DNA of 14,450 nt from Bacteroidota bacterium. Lineage in GTDB: Bacteria; Bacteroidota; Bacteroidia; Bacteroidales; VadinHA17. The notes beneath the pieces were generated by a model that saw only the letters and a program-made list of their open reading frames with translations, did no database searches and was not told the origin of the DNA. A program made the position numbers and the translations under genes. Of the stretch, positions 5,809 through 14,014 are shown piece after piece; position 1 is the stretch's first letter; the number at the start of each line of letters is the position of its first letter. The DNA lies in NCBI GenBank assembly GCA_015222065.1, contig JADFUQ010000392.1, forward strand, positions 1 through 14,450, given 5' to 3'.

Positions 5809-7110
5809 ATGAAAAATGAAAAGAACCTGGTAATTGCAAGGAATATCCTTGTTCCATTTATCTTAATAACAACCTGTTTTGCACTATGGGGATTTGCCAA
5901 TGATATTACAAATCCCATGGTTAAGACATTCTCGAAAATCTTTAGAATGTCTGCCACAGGAGGAACTTTAGTGCAAGTAGCATTTTATGGCGGGTATTTT
6001 ACAATGGCATTTCCTGCTGCAATGTTTATAAGAAAATTCAATTATAAAGCAGGCATATTGGTAGGACTTGGTTTATATGCAACCGGTGCATTGCTTTTTA
6101 TTCCCGCTAATATGTCAGGAATATTCGCTCCTTTTCTTATTGCTTATTTTATCCTTACCTGTGGCCTTTCTTTCCTGGAAACCAGTGCTAATCCATATAT
6201 CCTTTCAATGGGATCAGAAGAAACTGCTACACGCCGTCTAAATTTTGCTCAGGCCTTTAACCCTATGGGCTCATTGCTTGGAATGTGGGTTGCAATGAAT
6301 TTTATACAGGCACAACTTGATCCAAGGGACACAAATACACGTAATCTTCTTTCACAAGAGGAGTTTGAAGCAGTAAAAGTCCACGATCTGGATATCCTTA
6401 GTAACCCATATATTATCATTGGACTGATAATTGTCGCTATGTTTATTATCATTGCTCTGGTAAAAATGCCAAAGAATGAAGATAGTAATCACAAAGTTCA
6501 TCTGTTTCTTACACTTAGACGGTTGTCTTCTAATAAAAGATATCGTGAAGGAGTTATTGCTCAATTTTTTTACGTTGGTGCACAAATAATGTGCTGGACT
6601 TTCATTATTCATTATGGTACAAGAATATTTATAAGCCAGGGAATGGCTGAGAAAGATGCTGAAGTGTTATCACAACAATACAATATAATTGCCATGATTA
6701 TCTTTTGCGTTAGCCGTTTCATTTGTACATTTATTCTGAAATATATCAAACCCGGCAAATTGCTTATGTTCCTTGCTATCGGAGGAATGACCCTTACACT
6801 CGGAACAATCTTTATCCAGGGAGTTGCAGGTCTTTACTTTCTTGTTGGTATTTCTGCCTGTATGTCACTTATGTTCCCTACAATATACGGAATATCACTT
6901 AAGGGTCTGGGCGAAGATGCTAAAATAGGTGCTGCGGGTTTAATTATGGCTATACTGGGTGGTTCGGTTTTACCTCCCTTGCAAGCTTCTATTATTAACT
7001 TCGAAACTCTTTTTACAATGCCTGCTGTAAACGTTTCGTTTATTGTGCCGCTGATAAGTTTTATTATTATCACAATATTCGGATACAGGACGCAAAGAAG
7101 TATGAAGTAA
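5809..7110 (+). CDS. FucP-like sugar:proton symporter (MFS)
   Basis: The 433-residue polytopic membrane protein, with about 12 predicted membrane segments, belongs to the fucose-permease branch of the major facilitator superfamily. Family hallmarks are WGFANDITNPM in helix 1 and FLETSANPYI in helix 4. D32 and E124 fit the positions of the protonation and substrate residues D46 and E135 of E. coli FucP. The transported sugar is unclear: FucP relatives in Bacteroidota carry fucose, glucose/galactose or N-acetylglucosamine. The ATG at 5809 follows a purine-rich low-complexity spacer; a second ATG at 5816 is out of frame. The last codons and the TAA lie in a heptamer array (GAAGTAA units). It converges on qmoC, with only 30 bases between the two stop codons. 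Confidence 0.87.
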   Translation: MKNEKNLVIARNILVPFILITTCFALWGFANDITNPMVKTFSKIFRMSATGGTLVQVAFYGGYFTMAFPAAMFIRKFNYKAGILVGLGLYATGALLFIPANMSGIFAPFLIAYFILTCGLSFLETSANPYILSMGSEETATRRLNFAQAFNPMGSLLGMWVAMNFIQAQLDPRDTNTRNLLSQEEFEAVKVHDLDILSNPYIIIGLIIVAMFIIIALVKMPKNEDSNHKVHLFLTLRRLSSNKRYREGVIAQFFYVGAQIMCWTFIIHYGTRIFISQGMAEKDAEVLSQQYNIIAMIIFCVSRFICTFILKYIKPGKLLMFLAIGGMTLTLGTIFIQGVAGLYFLVGISACMSLMFPTIYGISLKGLGEDAKIGAAGLIMAILGGSVLPPLQASIINFETLFTMPAVNVSFIVPLISFIIITIFGYRTQRSMK

Positions 7111-7145
7111 GAAGTAATGGTACTGGTTACTGGTTACTGGTTACT
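7097..7145. repeat. Heptamer array spanning two convergent stop codons
   Basis: Seven contiguous 7-bp units occur: three of GAAGTAW type, then TGGTACT, then three GGTTACT. The TAA of the permease (7108-7110) and the TAA of qmoC (complement of 7141-7143) both fall inside units, on opposite strands. The rotated unit TTACTGG is the same as in the array at 11952-11986. No GC-rich stem-loop terminator is seen between these genes. Confidence 0.85.
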
Positions 7146-8235
7146 GGCGGTCAATGGCTTTTGCAAAACCTATAGCTATAGTTCTGTATAACATATGTCC
7201 GAATTTAGCGTAAGGTAGATAAAAAACTACAAACCATACACAGACAAGGTGAAAAAAATATAAGTGATATGCATAATACCAATTCATGAAACGTGCTAGT
7301 TCTACTAACCCACCTGAAATAACTAACAGGAAAAAAGAGATAATTAATAGCCAGTCAGAATAGTTACTATTGCCATATTTTTTTTTATTAAAAAGTCTGT
7401 TAATTATCATTATTCCCAATCCGGTTAACAACATCAAACCGGCAATATTCCCCATAATTTTGACCGGATTAGTAAATTTAAGAGGGTAATTGTGAGTTAA
7501 TGTCGCAACAATAGCAAAACAGGTCACAATCAGTAGCAGGATAAATCCATAGAATACCAGTAAATGCGATGTTTTCCTTGATTTTTGTGCTGAACAGCTA
7601 CTGAATTTTGAATGTAAAAGAATTTCATTTATTGTACTAAGAAAACTCCTGAAAAATCCCTTCTTAGGTTGTGTATCATGATAATGGGCTTTCAAATCAT
7701 TCCAGAATTTTATCAACCCGGATATGGCAAAACCATAAATGGTAAAAACTATGATGCTAAATGAACCATTTAACCAGGCATGAGGAAAGAACTTTGAATA
7801 ACTCACAGTTCCTTCAGGAATTTGTAAAGTACCTGCCATAAATATTATTGACAGAATTACAATAACCGGAATTAATATCGCAACCGGAAGCCATATTGGC
7901 TTACTTAATATTGTATTTAAGAATTTTGGCCTTGCATAGTGACGGTAGCATATTTGTCTGATTGCAGAAAACACATCTGCAGGTTTTACGCCACGCGGGC
8001 AATGAGTACTGCAATCACCACACTGATGACACAACCAGATGTCAGTATTGACAATTAGCCTCTCTTTCATTCCCCACCCTGCCCAAATCATCTCTTTCCT
8101 TGGAAATGGACTATCATCCGGAGCCAGCGTGCATACTACCGAACAATTCCCACATTGTATACACTCATTTAATGAAGAGTTACTTAATCTCTTAACCTCC
8201 TTCTTAAACTCAATATCCGGATTAATATCTATCAT
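7141..8235 (-). CDS. qmoC: QmoC, membrane subunit of quinone-interacting oxidoreductase
   Basis: The 364-residue protein fuses an HdrC-like ferredoxin domain to an HdrE-like membrane domain. Residues 25-35 (CIQCGNCSVVC) and 69-79 (CHQCGDCSTHC) provide two [4Fe-4S] sites. From about residue 112, six hydrophobic segments follow (about 112-134, 155-176, 225-246, 258-282, 292-312 and 324-348), with several histidines that could ligate haem b. QmoC is the quinone-reactive anchor that exchanges electrons between the QmoAB flavoproteins and the menaquinone pool. It is separated from qmoB by a 286-base low-complexity spacer, unusually long for this operon. The stop codon lies in a TTACTGG/CCAGTAA heptamer array, so the last residues (RQ) are partly repeat-encoded. 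Confidence 0.9.
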   Translation of the reverse strand: MIDINPDIEFKKEVKRLSNSSLNECIQCGNCSVVCTLAPDDSPFPRKEMIWAGWGMKERLIVNTDIWLCHQCGDCSTHCPRGVKPADVFSAIRQICYRHYARPKFLNTILSKPIWLPVAILIPVIVILSIIFMAGTLQIPEGTVSYSKFFPHAWLNGSFSIIVFTIYGFAISGLIKFWNDLKAHYHDTQPKKGFFRSFLSTINEILLHSKFSSCSAQKSRKTSHLLVFYGFILLLIVTCFAIVATLTHNYPLKFTNPVKIMGNIAGLMLLTGLGIMIINRLFNKKKYGNSNYSDWLLIISFFLLVISGGLVELARFMNWYYAYHLYFFHLVCVWFVVFYLPYAKFGHMLYRTIAIGFAKAIDRQ

Positions 8236-8364
8236 CTTTTTCTCTTTACTTTAGTCTTCCAAATGGTTTCAGGTTTCAAAGTTTGGTTGAGTAAGTTGAG
8301 TAGTTTAGTGAGTTGAGTAATTGCCTATTTATCTACTCACCTTACTCACCTTTCTTCACTTTAG

Positions 8365-8520
8365 CCTTTTGTCTTTTGCCCTTTGCTTTTCCTTCCTTCT
8401 TTCTCTCTACTTCTTACTTCTTCCCCTCTTCTCATCTTCTCATCTTCTCATTTTCTCATTTTCTCATCTTCTCATCTTCCCCTCTTTCTTCTCTTTTTAC
8501 TTTTGACTTTTTACTTTTGA
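8365..8520. repeat. Low-complexity tandem repeats between qmoC and qmoB
   Basis: The qmoC-qmoB spacer is pyrimidine-rich on the plus strand and holds several arrays. Degenerate heptamers of CCTTTTG/TCTTTTG type lie at 8365-8392. Eight 8-bp units lie at 8420-8483: four CTTCTCAT and two TTTCTCAT, bounded on each side by CTTCCCCT. Four heptamers alternating CTTTTTA and CTTTTGA lie at 8493-8520 and end one base from the qmoB stop codon. No TAnnTTTG promoter for qmoC was found here. Confidence 0.8.
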
Positions 8521-8521
8521 C

Positions 8522-10639
8522 TTATATTTCTTTAAAAGGATTCGGTCCAATTTCTTCTATCGCCTCAACATATTCATTAATAATTTCCGTTATCTTATAA
8601 TAATCAGTGATTTCAACAAACTCGGTTTTTATTCGTTCCGGCTCCAGCATCATTGTTTCAAGGGTTTCCTGTAAATTCTCACTCCTGGTCTCAGTCAATT
8701 CACTACCATGAATAAAATGGCACTGGTAATCATCTCCGGGTTTACAGCCAATTTGTAATATCCCATCAAAACCTTTGGAGAGTGCATCAGAGATCCATAC
8801 ATTATTTATTGAGCCGATACACCTGACAGGGATGATCCTCACATACGGACTATATTTCAACCCTTTTCTTCCAGCCATATCTAATGCCGGATAAGCATCA
8901 TTTTCACAAACAAATACCAGTATTCTTGGCTTTTCTTCAAACTCATCCGGAACATTAATTGATTTGATCATAGCCGAGACACTATTAATAGAAAAGTCTG
9001 AAAAACTGATTATTCTTTCAGGGCATGATCCCAGGCATATTCCGCAACGCCTGCAACGGGTCGGGTTGGGAAGTGGCGTTCCTTTTTCTGTTTCATCGTA
9101 TGCACCAAACGGACATTCTTCAGTACACCTCTTACAATCGGTACATCTTTCAAGATACAGAGAGGGATATGTCTTGTCTCCTGAACGTGGATGTACCGCC
9201 TCTCCCCTCTTTGTTGCTTCAATACACTGAATAGCTTTTAACATTGCTCCTTTCGCATCTTCCATTGAAGAAGGAATATCCATGGGAGCTCTTAAACTAC
9301 CTGCAGCATAAATCCCTGTCCGCCTTGTTTCGTAAGGGAAACAAATAAAATGAGAATCGGAAAAGTTATATTTCAATTCAGGTAATCCTTTTCCCAGGCG
9401 GTAGGCAAGATTTAAATCTTCAGTCCCGGCAGGAGTCATACCTGTAGCAAGAACCACCATATCTGCAGTAATTTCAATGTCATCACCAAGTAAGGTGTTC
9501 TTAATACTTATTTGCAGTTTGTTATCTTTTTCTTTAATCTCATTAATCTCCCCTTTAGTCATGAACAGGTAATCATCTTTCTGTACCTCTTTATAAAACT
9601 CCTCATACAAACCAGGGGTACGGATATCTTTATAAATAATAAATACTGAAGTCTCCGGACTTAAATCCCTGATATATTTAGCCTGCTTAAGTGTTGTTCC
9701 ACAACAAAATGATGAGCAATAAGGCAGATGATCTTTATCCCTTGATCCGGCACACTGAATAAAAAGAATGCTTTTGGCCAATTGCTTTTCCGGATATTCT
9801 TTTATCAATTCTTCGAACTCCACATTAGTAAGTACATTCTTGTATTTACCATAACCAAGATGAGTCAGGGCATTTGCATCATAAGGTTTCCATCCCATTG
9901 AAGCAACAATTGACCCTACAGTGATCTTTTGCTCCTGTCCATTCTGTATAATTATTTCAAATTTTCCGGGCTGACCGGTTATTTTGCTAACAGTGGCTGA
10001 CTTATATATTTTGATATCTGGATTATCTTCAACATTCCTGATCTTTTCTTTTACTACCGGTTCAATTAATTTATTATAAGGCTCCTTATAGGGAATCTGC
10101 TTATATAATTTACCCGACCAACCTCCAAGCTTTTTTTCCTTTTCAATCAAGTGTACAGTGTATCCTGCTTTTGCTCCTTCAATAGAGGCGGTTATTCCGG
10201 TTATTCCGCCGCCAACAACCAGAATGTCAGAACTAATATCATCTGCTATATATGGTTGTGAAATTAAAATGTTTTTCACCCTGGCAATACCCATTCTCAG
10301 GTAGTCTTCAGCTGCCATCTGAGTATCCTCCTCTCCCTGCTCATAACACCAAACAACCTGTTCCCGTAAATTAACCCTTTCGCAGATAATATTTTCAGGA
10401 AAATCAAATATCCCGGTTTTAACCCTTGGTGAACATGCTGCAATTACTACACTGTCTAACTTTTCCTTTTCAATATCCCGACTGATCAGTTCATATCCTT
10501 CAACCGAGCAGAGTGAAGAATGGTTTTTGCAAACAGTGATATTCTGTTCACCTGTTACGGTTTGGCTGAGTTTCTCAATATTTATACTCTTACCAATTTC
10601 GCACCCTGAGCAAATATATACACCTGTCCTTTTTCCCAA
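8522..10639 (-). CDS. qmoB: QmoB, HdrA/MvhD-like flavo-iron-sulfur subunit
   Basis: The 705-residue cytoplasmic protein has an N-terminal Cys-containing segment, an HdrA-like FAD domain (GGGITG at 143-148), a CAGSRD and CC segment (296-313), two [4Fe-4S] motifs (C499, C502, C505, C509 and C529, C532, C535, C539) and a C-terminal MvhD-like domain (about 571-690, with C578, C607, C632 and C640). This order is diagnostic of QmoB, which with QmoA relays electrons between QmoC and AprBA. Translation starts at TTG (10639-10637), 11 bases after the qmoA stop. There is no in-frame ATG nearby upstream, and the sequence MGKRTGVYICSGC fits family N-termini. Translational coupling to qmoA is likely. Confidence 0.92.
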   Translation of the reverse strand: MGKRTGVYICSGCEIGKSINIEKLSQTVTGEQNITVCKNHSSLCSVEGYELISRDIEKEKLDSVVIAACSPRVKTGIFDFPENIICERVNLREQVVWCYEQGEEDTQMAAEDYLRMGIARVKNILISQPYIADDISSDILVVGGGITGITASIEGAKAGYTVHLIEKEKKLGGWSGKLYKQIPYKEPYNKLIEPVVKEKIRNVEDNPDIKIYKSATVSKITGQPGKFEIIIQNGQEQKITVGSIVASMGWKPYDANALTHLGYGKYKNVLTNVEFEELIKEYPEKQLAKSILFIQCAGSRDKDHLPYCSSFCCGTTLKQAKYIRDLSPETSVFIIYKDIRTPGLYEEFYKEVQKDDYLFMTKGEINEIKEKDNKLQISIKNTLLGDDIEITADMVVLATGMTPAGTEDLNLAYRLGKGLPELKYNFSDSHFICFPYETRRTGIYAAGSLRAPMDIPSSMEDAKGAMLKAIQCIEATKRGEAVHPRSGDKTYPSLYLERCTDCKRCTEECPFGAYDETEKGTPLPNPTRCRRCGICLGSCPERIISFSDFSINSVSAMIKSINVPDEFEEKPRILVFVCENDAYPALDMAGRKGLKYSPYVRIIPVRCIGSINNVWISDALSKGFDGILQIGCKPGDDYQCHFIHGSELTETRSENLQETLETMMLEPERIKTEFVEITDYYKITEIINEYVEAIEEIGPNPFKEI

Positions 10640-10650
10640 TTTTAACAGTT

Positions 10651-11892
10651 TTAACCGGTTAATTGAATAGCTTTTAATGCCGCGGCAGTAGCATCTTTTA
10701 CTGATGATGAAACATCCATTGGCTTTTTACAGCATGACACTGCATGTATTCCCTCTTTTTGTATCTCTGTCAGAAAACCATTCTGGTCTTTGTTCAGATT
10801 TAACGTTGCATCTGAAGGAACAATACCTGTTGCAAGCACAACCAGATCAGCTTCATGCTTTATTTTTTTCCCAGAGAGGACGTCTTCAGCTTCAACTATT
10901 AAATTTTTTGTTTCACCAACCTCCTCAATCTTAGCCACCTTACCTTTTATCAGTTCAATGTTTTTATTTTCTTCAACTTTAGCCAGGAAATCTTCGTTTC
11001 TTCCTGATACTCTCAAATCAATATAAAAGATCTTTATTTTGCTATCAGGATATTTTTCCTGTATTGAAAGTGCGTGTTTTAACGAAGCAGGGCAACAAAC
11101 AGCCGAACAATAGGGAAGATAATTTTCGTCACGCGAACCGGCACACTGAACGAATACAATTTCCTCAGGTTCTGTATTATCTGACGGTCTGATCAGTTTA
11201 TCTTTTCCCGGTCCGTTTGATGCTATCAATCGCTCAAACTCTACATTAGTAACAACATTCTTAAAATCAGAATAATGCAAATTTTCAATTAAGCCTGCAT
11301 CATAATTCTTCCAGCCAGTTGCAAAAACAACCGAGCCTACTTCAAGAAAAAAAACCTCTTCTTTCGCAGAAAGATCAATTGCATTATATTCACATACCTC
11401 TACACATTTATTGCACGATTCCTTTTTGCAATACCGGTCATCAATAGAAAATTTCGCGGGAAAGGCCATCTCATGCGGGAAATAGATCGCCTTTGTTTTG
11501 CTGAAGTTATAATTAAATTCATCTGGTCTCTCCTCCGGGCAGACCTCAACACATTTCCCACATGCTGTGCAATTATCCTTTACATATTGTGGTGCTGAAC
11601 GCAATTTTACACTGAAATTATTTTTTTCCCCTGAAATTTCGAGCAGGGTTGTTGAAGTATAATATTTAATACGGGGGTTTTGCCTGATCCTTCTGAAATT
11701 AATTTCCAGGCCACATGCAGGCGGACATAATTTCGGGAAATAATTGTTCATTTTAATAACATTCCCACCCAGGTAAGGCTTCTGCTCAATCAGAATAACT
11801 TCCTTTCCAACCTCTGCTATTTCAACTGCAGTTGTTATTCCACTGATGCCACCACCGACAATTAAAGTGGGTTTTTTATGTGGGATTGACAT
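10651..11892 (-). CDS. qmoA: QmoA, HdrA-like flavoprotein subunit
   Basis: The 413-residue soluble HdrA homologue has an N-terminal FAD-binding motif (VGGGISG, 12-18), a CPPACG segment (56-61), two [4Fe-4S] motifs (C108, C111, C114, C118 and C155, C160, C163, C167) and a CAGSRDENYLPYCSAVCC stretch (250-267) shared with QmoB. It is shorter than methanogen HdrA, as expected for QmoA. It functions with QmoB and QmoC as the electron partner of APS reductase. The ATG at 11892 follows three TTTTCAA heptamers read on the coding strand. A 214-base repeat-rich spacer divides it from aprA. Confidence 0.92.
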   Translation of the reverse strand: MSIPHKKPTLIVGGGISGITTAVEIAEVGKEVILIEQKPYLGGNVIKMNNYFPKLCPPACGLEINFRRIRQNPRIKYYTSTTLLEISGEKNNFSVKLRSAPQYVKDNCTACGKCVEVCPEERPDEFNYNFSKTKAIYFPHEMAFPAKFSIDDRYCKKESCNKCVEVCEYNAIDLSAKEEVFFLEVGSVVFATGWKNYDAGLIENLHYSDFKNVVTNVEFERLIASNGPGKDKLIRPSDNTEPEEIVFVQCAGSRDENYLPYCSAVCCPASLKHALSIQEKYPDSKIKIFYIDLRVSGRNEDFLAKVEENKNIELIKGKVAKIEEVGETKNLIVEAEDVLSGKKIKHEADLVVLATGIVPSDATLNLNKDQNGFLTEIQKEGIHAVSCCKKPMDVSSSVKDATAAALKAIQLTG

Positions 11893-11900
11893 TTAAAAAA

Positions 11901-11921
11901 TTGAAAATTGAAAATTGAAAA
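11901..11921. repeat. TTGAAAA heptamer array upstream of qmoA
   Basis: Three exact tandem copies of TTGAAAA lie just upstream of the qmoA start codon (8 bases away). On the coding strand the unit reads TTTTCAA. A change in copy number would alter the leader immediately before the start codon. Confidence 0.85.
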
Positions 11922-11951
11922 AATACAATTAATTTACTACTTACTTCATTG

Positions 11952-11986
11952 TTACTGGTTACTGGTTACTGGTTACTGGTTACTGG
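11952..11986. repeat. Five-copy TTACTGG array in the aprA-qmoA spacer
   Basis: Five exact tandem copies of TTACTGG. The same heptamer in the same orientation occurs at the far end of qmoC (7127-7147), so the two arrays bracket qmoABC as direct repeats. Further right in the spacer, degenerate heptamers of CTTCGCT type (12002-12022) and GCCTTCT type (12065-12086) are also present. Confidence 0.9.
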
Positions 11987-12092
11987 TTGTAGCTTTTTAC
12001 ACTTCGCTCTTTGCTCTTCGCTTCTTCACTCGCCTACTCACCTCTCATCTCTCTCTTCCCTTTTGCCTTCTGCCTTCTTGCCTTCTTTCTAT

Positions 12093-12120
12093 TTACTACT
12101 TACTAATTACTTTTTACTTT
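12093..12120. repeat. Heptamer array overlapping the aprA stop codon
   Basis: Four 7-bp units (TTACTAC, TTACTAA and two TTACTTT). On the minus strand they read as GTAGTAA, TTAGTAA and AAAGTAA. The final codons (SKK) and TAA of aprA (stop at 12107-12109) are inside the array. Confidence 0.8.
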
Positions 12121-13999
12121 CCTCCATGACTTCTCGTCTAACCATCTCCCATTCTCCTGTCCCGGGATCCCACTTACAATTGGCAAAACATTTCCAATCC
12201 TCTTTCATTTCAGGAAAATCGGTCCGGAAATAGTATCCCGGCCACCTTGTTTCTTCCCTGAAAAGGATGGTTCTTAAATGAGATTCTGCCTGCCACATAC
12301 GATGAATATTTTCCCAGCAACGCATCAGTTCATTCAGGTCGGATGCAGCAAGTTTCTCAGCATCTTCTTTCATATATTGCAGGAACTCAAGGCCTTTGTC
12401 AAGTAGTGCTTTCGATGTTTTAAAACCCACTGATGCACCTCCTGCATATTCGTCCATAATCTTTTGCAGGCGAAACATGAACATTCTCGGTTTAATGTAG
12501 TTCGGATTAACATCTTCATCATTCGCATAGTCTTTATGCTCCTCGAATGTAGCTAAAGGCTGCAATATTTTTTCTTTTATTTCCTGAACTTTTGCTTCGT
12601 CAATAGAAGCAGTTTCAGGGTTATCCACACAAAAAGCAAGAGCTGCTTTCGCTGCTATTCTGCCTTCGGTAAACGAACCCGAAGAAAATTTATGAGATGA
12701 AGCTCCTGAAGCATCTCCTGCAGCAAACAGACCCCTGATAGTAGTCATATTATCATATCCCCAGAAATGATTTGAGGGAGCAAGATCTTCAGGTCCGCTT
12801 ATCCATGCTCCTGAGGCTCCTGAATGTGAACTGATAAAATAAGGTTCACAGGCTGAAATTTCTGAAGGTTGTTTCTCGGGCATAATATTATGAGCAGCCC
12901 AGTTCAGTGCCTGACTGATTGTCATATCCAGAAAGTCTTCCCATGCTTCCGATTCAAGCATTTTTAATTTTCTTTTCGCTTCTTTTTCATCAGGTATATT
13001 TGCCACCATTTCTTTTATCGCTTCACCGGTCTGCATATAAATAGGTCCGTTTCCTTCTTCCAACTCCAGTAACATAAGATAATTCCTGAGGTTTGCAGGG
13101 GTAGGTTTTGCAGTACCGTAAGGAGCCCATTTTTCAAGCTCAGATGCTCTTGTTACCATATAGTCTTCACCTTTGGCATTTGTTGCTTTCGCTTTGAATA
13201 ACAGGAACCATGCACCTACAGGTCCGTATGAATCCTTAAAACGAACCGGTACAAACCTAACCTCCTGGCATGTCATTTCAGCTCCTGCCTTAAGTGTAAA
13301 ATAGGCACTTGCCCCTGAATTGAACGGTGGATACCATGATCTGCCAAGTCCTTCGCCAACAGAGCGCGGACGGAAAACATGAACTGCTCCACCCATGGTA
13401 TCAAGAACAGCTTTGGCTTTGAAAATATAAAATTTGTTCTCCCTAACACTAAATCCCGCAGCACCAACACATCTGTTACCTTCCATTATCGGTTCGGTAA
13501 TAAATATTCTTTCGAAGTATTCACCTTTCTCTCCCATATCCCTCAACGCGTTCTTGGCAGCTTCAGACACAATACTTTTATAAGATTCACCATGTATCAT
13601 AACCTGCCAGCGCCCTTCATTAACGTAGTTTCCTTCATCATCTTTCCAGATTGGCAGTCCCCATTTCTCAAACAGGTGAACTGACGAATCAACATGACGG
13701 GCAATGTTTGCTACCAGGTCATCCCGGGCAATCCCCATCAGATCGGTTTTTACATAATTAACATAATCCTCAACACTGTTTTTTCCATCTTTTAATCCCA
13801 GATACATATTAATAGCAGACAGACCCATTGCAACAGCGCCACTTCTTTCCATTGCAGCTTTATCCACCAAAGTCACTTTTAAATTATTCTTCTTCGCCCA
13901 GTAAGCTGCCTCAAAAGCAGCACCACAGGCAGCCATTCCTCCACCAAGAATAAGCAGATCAGTATCGATATGGATAGTTTCGAAATTATCAGGATTCAT
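12107..13999 (-). CDS. aprA: AprA, adenylylsulfate reductase alpha subunit
   Basis: The 630-residue FAD protein is related to fumarate reductase flavoproteins but carries AprA signatures: an FAD-binding N-terminus (LILGGGMAACGAAFEA, 16-31), FRPRSVGEGLGRSWYPPFNSG (209-229), FVPVRFKDSYGPVGAWF (249-265) and FISSHSGASGAWISGPEDL (388-406). R253 and H392 fit the substrate-contacting Arg and His of characterised APS reductases (R265 and H398 of Archaeoglobus, from memory). It interconverts APS with sulfite and AMP in the cytoplasm, with electrons passing through AprB. The dissimilatory rather than assimilatory (CysH) type is clear from the fold and the partner genes. aprB lies 15 bases upstream. The segment SHSGASG replaces the SHSGCCG I recall in many sulfate reducers. 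The C-terminal codons fall in a heptamer array. Confidence 0.95.
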   Translation of the reverse strand: MNPDNFETIHIDTDLLILGGGMAACGAAFEAAYWAKKNNLKVTLVDKAAMERSGAVAMGLSAINMYLGLKDGKNSVEDYVNYVKTDLMGIARDDLVANIARHVDSSVHLFEKWGLPIWKDDEGNYVNEGRWQVMIHGESYKSIVSEAAKNALRDMGEKGEYFERIFITEPIMEGNRCVGAAGFSVRENKFYIFKAKAVLDTMGGAVHVFRPRSVGEGLGRSWYPPFNSGASAYFTLKAGAEMTCQEVRFVPVRFKDSYGPVGAWFLLFKAKATNAKGEDYMVTRASELEKWAPYGTAKPTPANLRNYLMLLELEEGNGPIYMQTGEAIKEMVANIPDEKEAKRKLKMLESEAWEDFLDMTISQALNWAAHNIMPEKQPSEISACEPYFISSHSGASGAWISGPEDLAPSNHFWGYDNMTTIRGLFAAGDASGASSHKFSSGSFTEGRIAAKAALAFCVDNPETASIDEAKVQEIKEKILQPLATFEEHKDYANDEDVNPNYIKPRMFMFRLQKIMDEYAGGASVGFKTSKALLDKGLEFLQYMKEDAEKLAASDLNELMRCWENIHRMWQAESHLRTILFREETRWPGYYFRTDFPEMKEDWKCFANCKWDPGTGEWEMVRREVMEESKK

Positions 14000-14014
14000 T
14001 ATTAAGTATTTATT

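Noticed and set aside
8420..8483. Regular repeats as a possible CRISPR array
   Set aside because: The units are 8 bp and directly contiguous with no spacers, and no cas genes are present; this is a simple tandem repeat.
8313..8600. Plus-strand open frames rich in Ser, Phe and Leu in the qmoB-qmoC spacer
   Set aside because: They are translations of pyrimidine-rich tandem repeats and run into the 3' end of qmoB; the composition is an artefact of the repeats.
7141..10639. Methanogen-type heterodisulfide reductase HdrABC
   Set aside because: QmoB has a C-terminal MvhD-like domain, QmoC fuses HdrC-like and membrane HdrE-like parts, and there is no HdrB with CCG domains; the genes follow aprBA.
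11908..12233. Plus-strand open frames in the aprA-qmoA spacer
   Set aside because: They translate TTACTGG and TTACTTT arrays into repetitive Leu/Thr/Tyr-rich sequence and overlap the 3' end of aprA on the opposite strand.
12107..13999. Fumarate reductase/succinate dehydrogenase flavoprotein
   Set aside because: The protein shares the FAD fold, but the AprA-specific motifs, the AprB partner with its extended cysteine loop and the adjacent qmoABC identify APS reductase.
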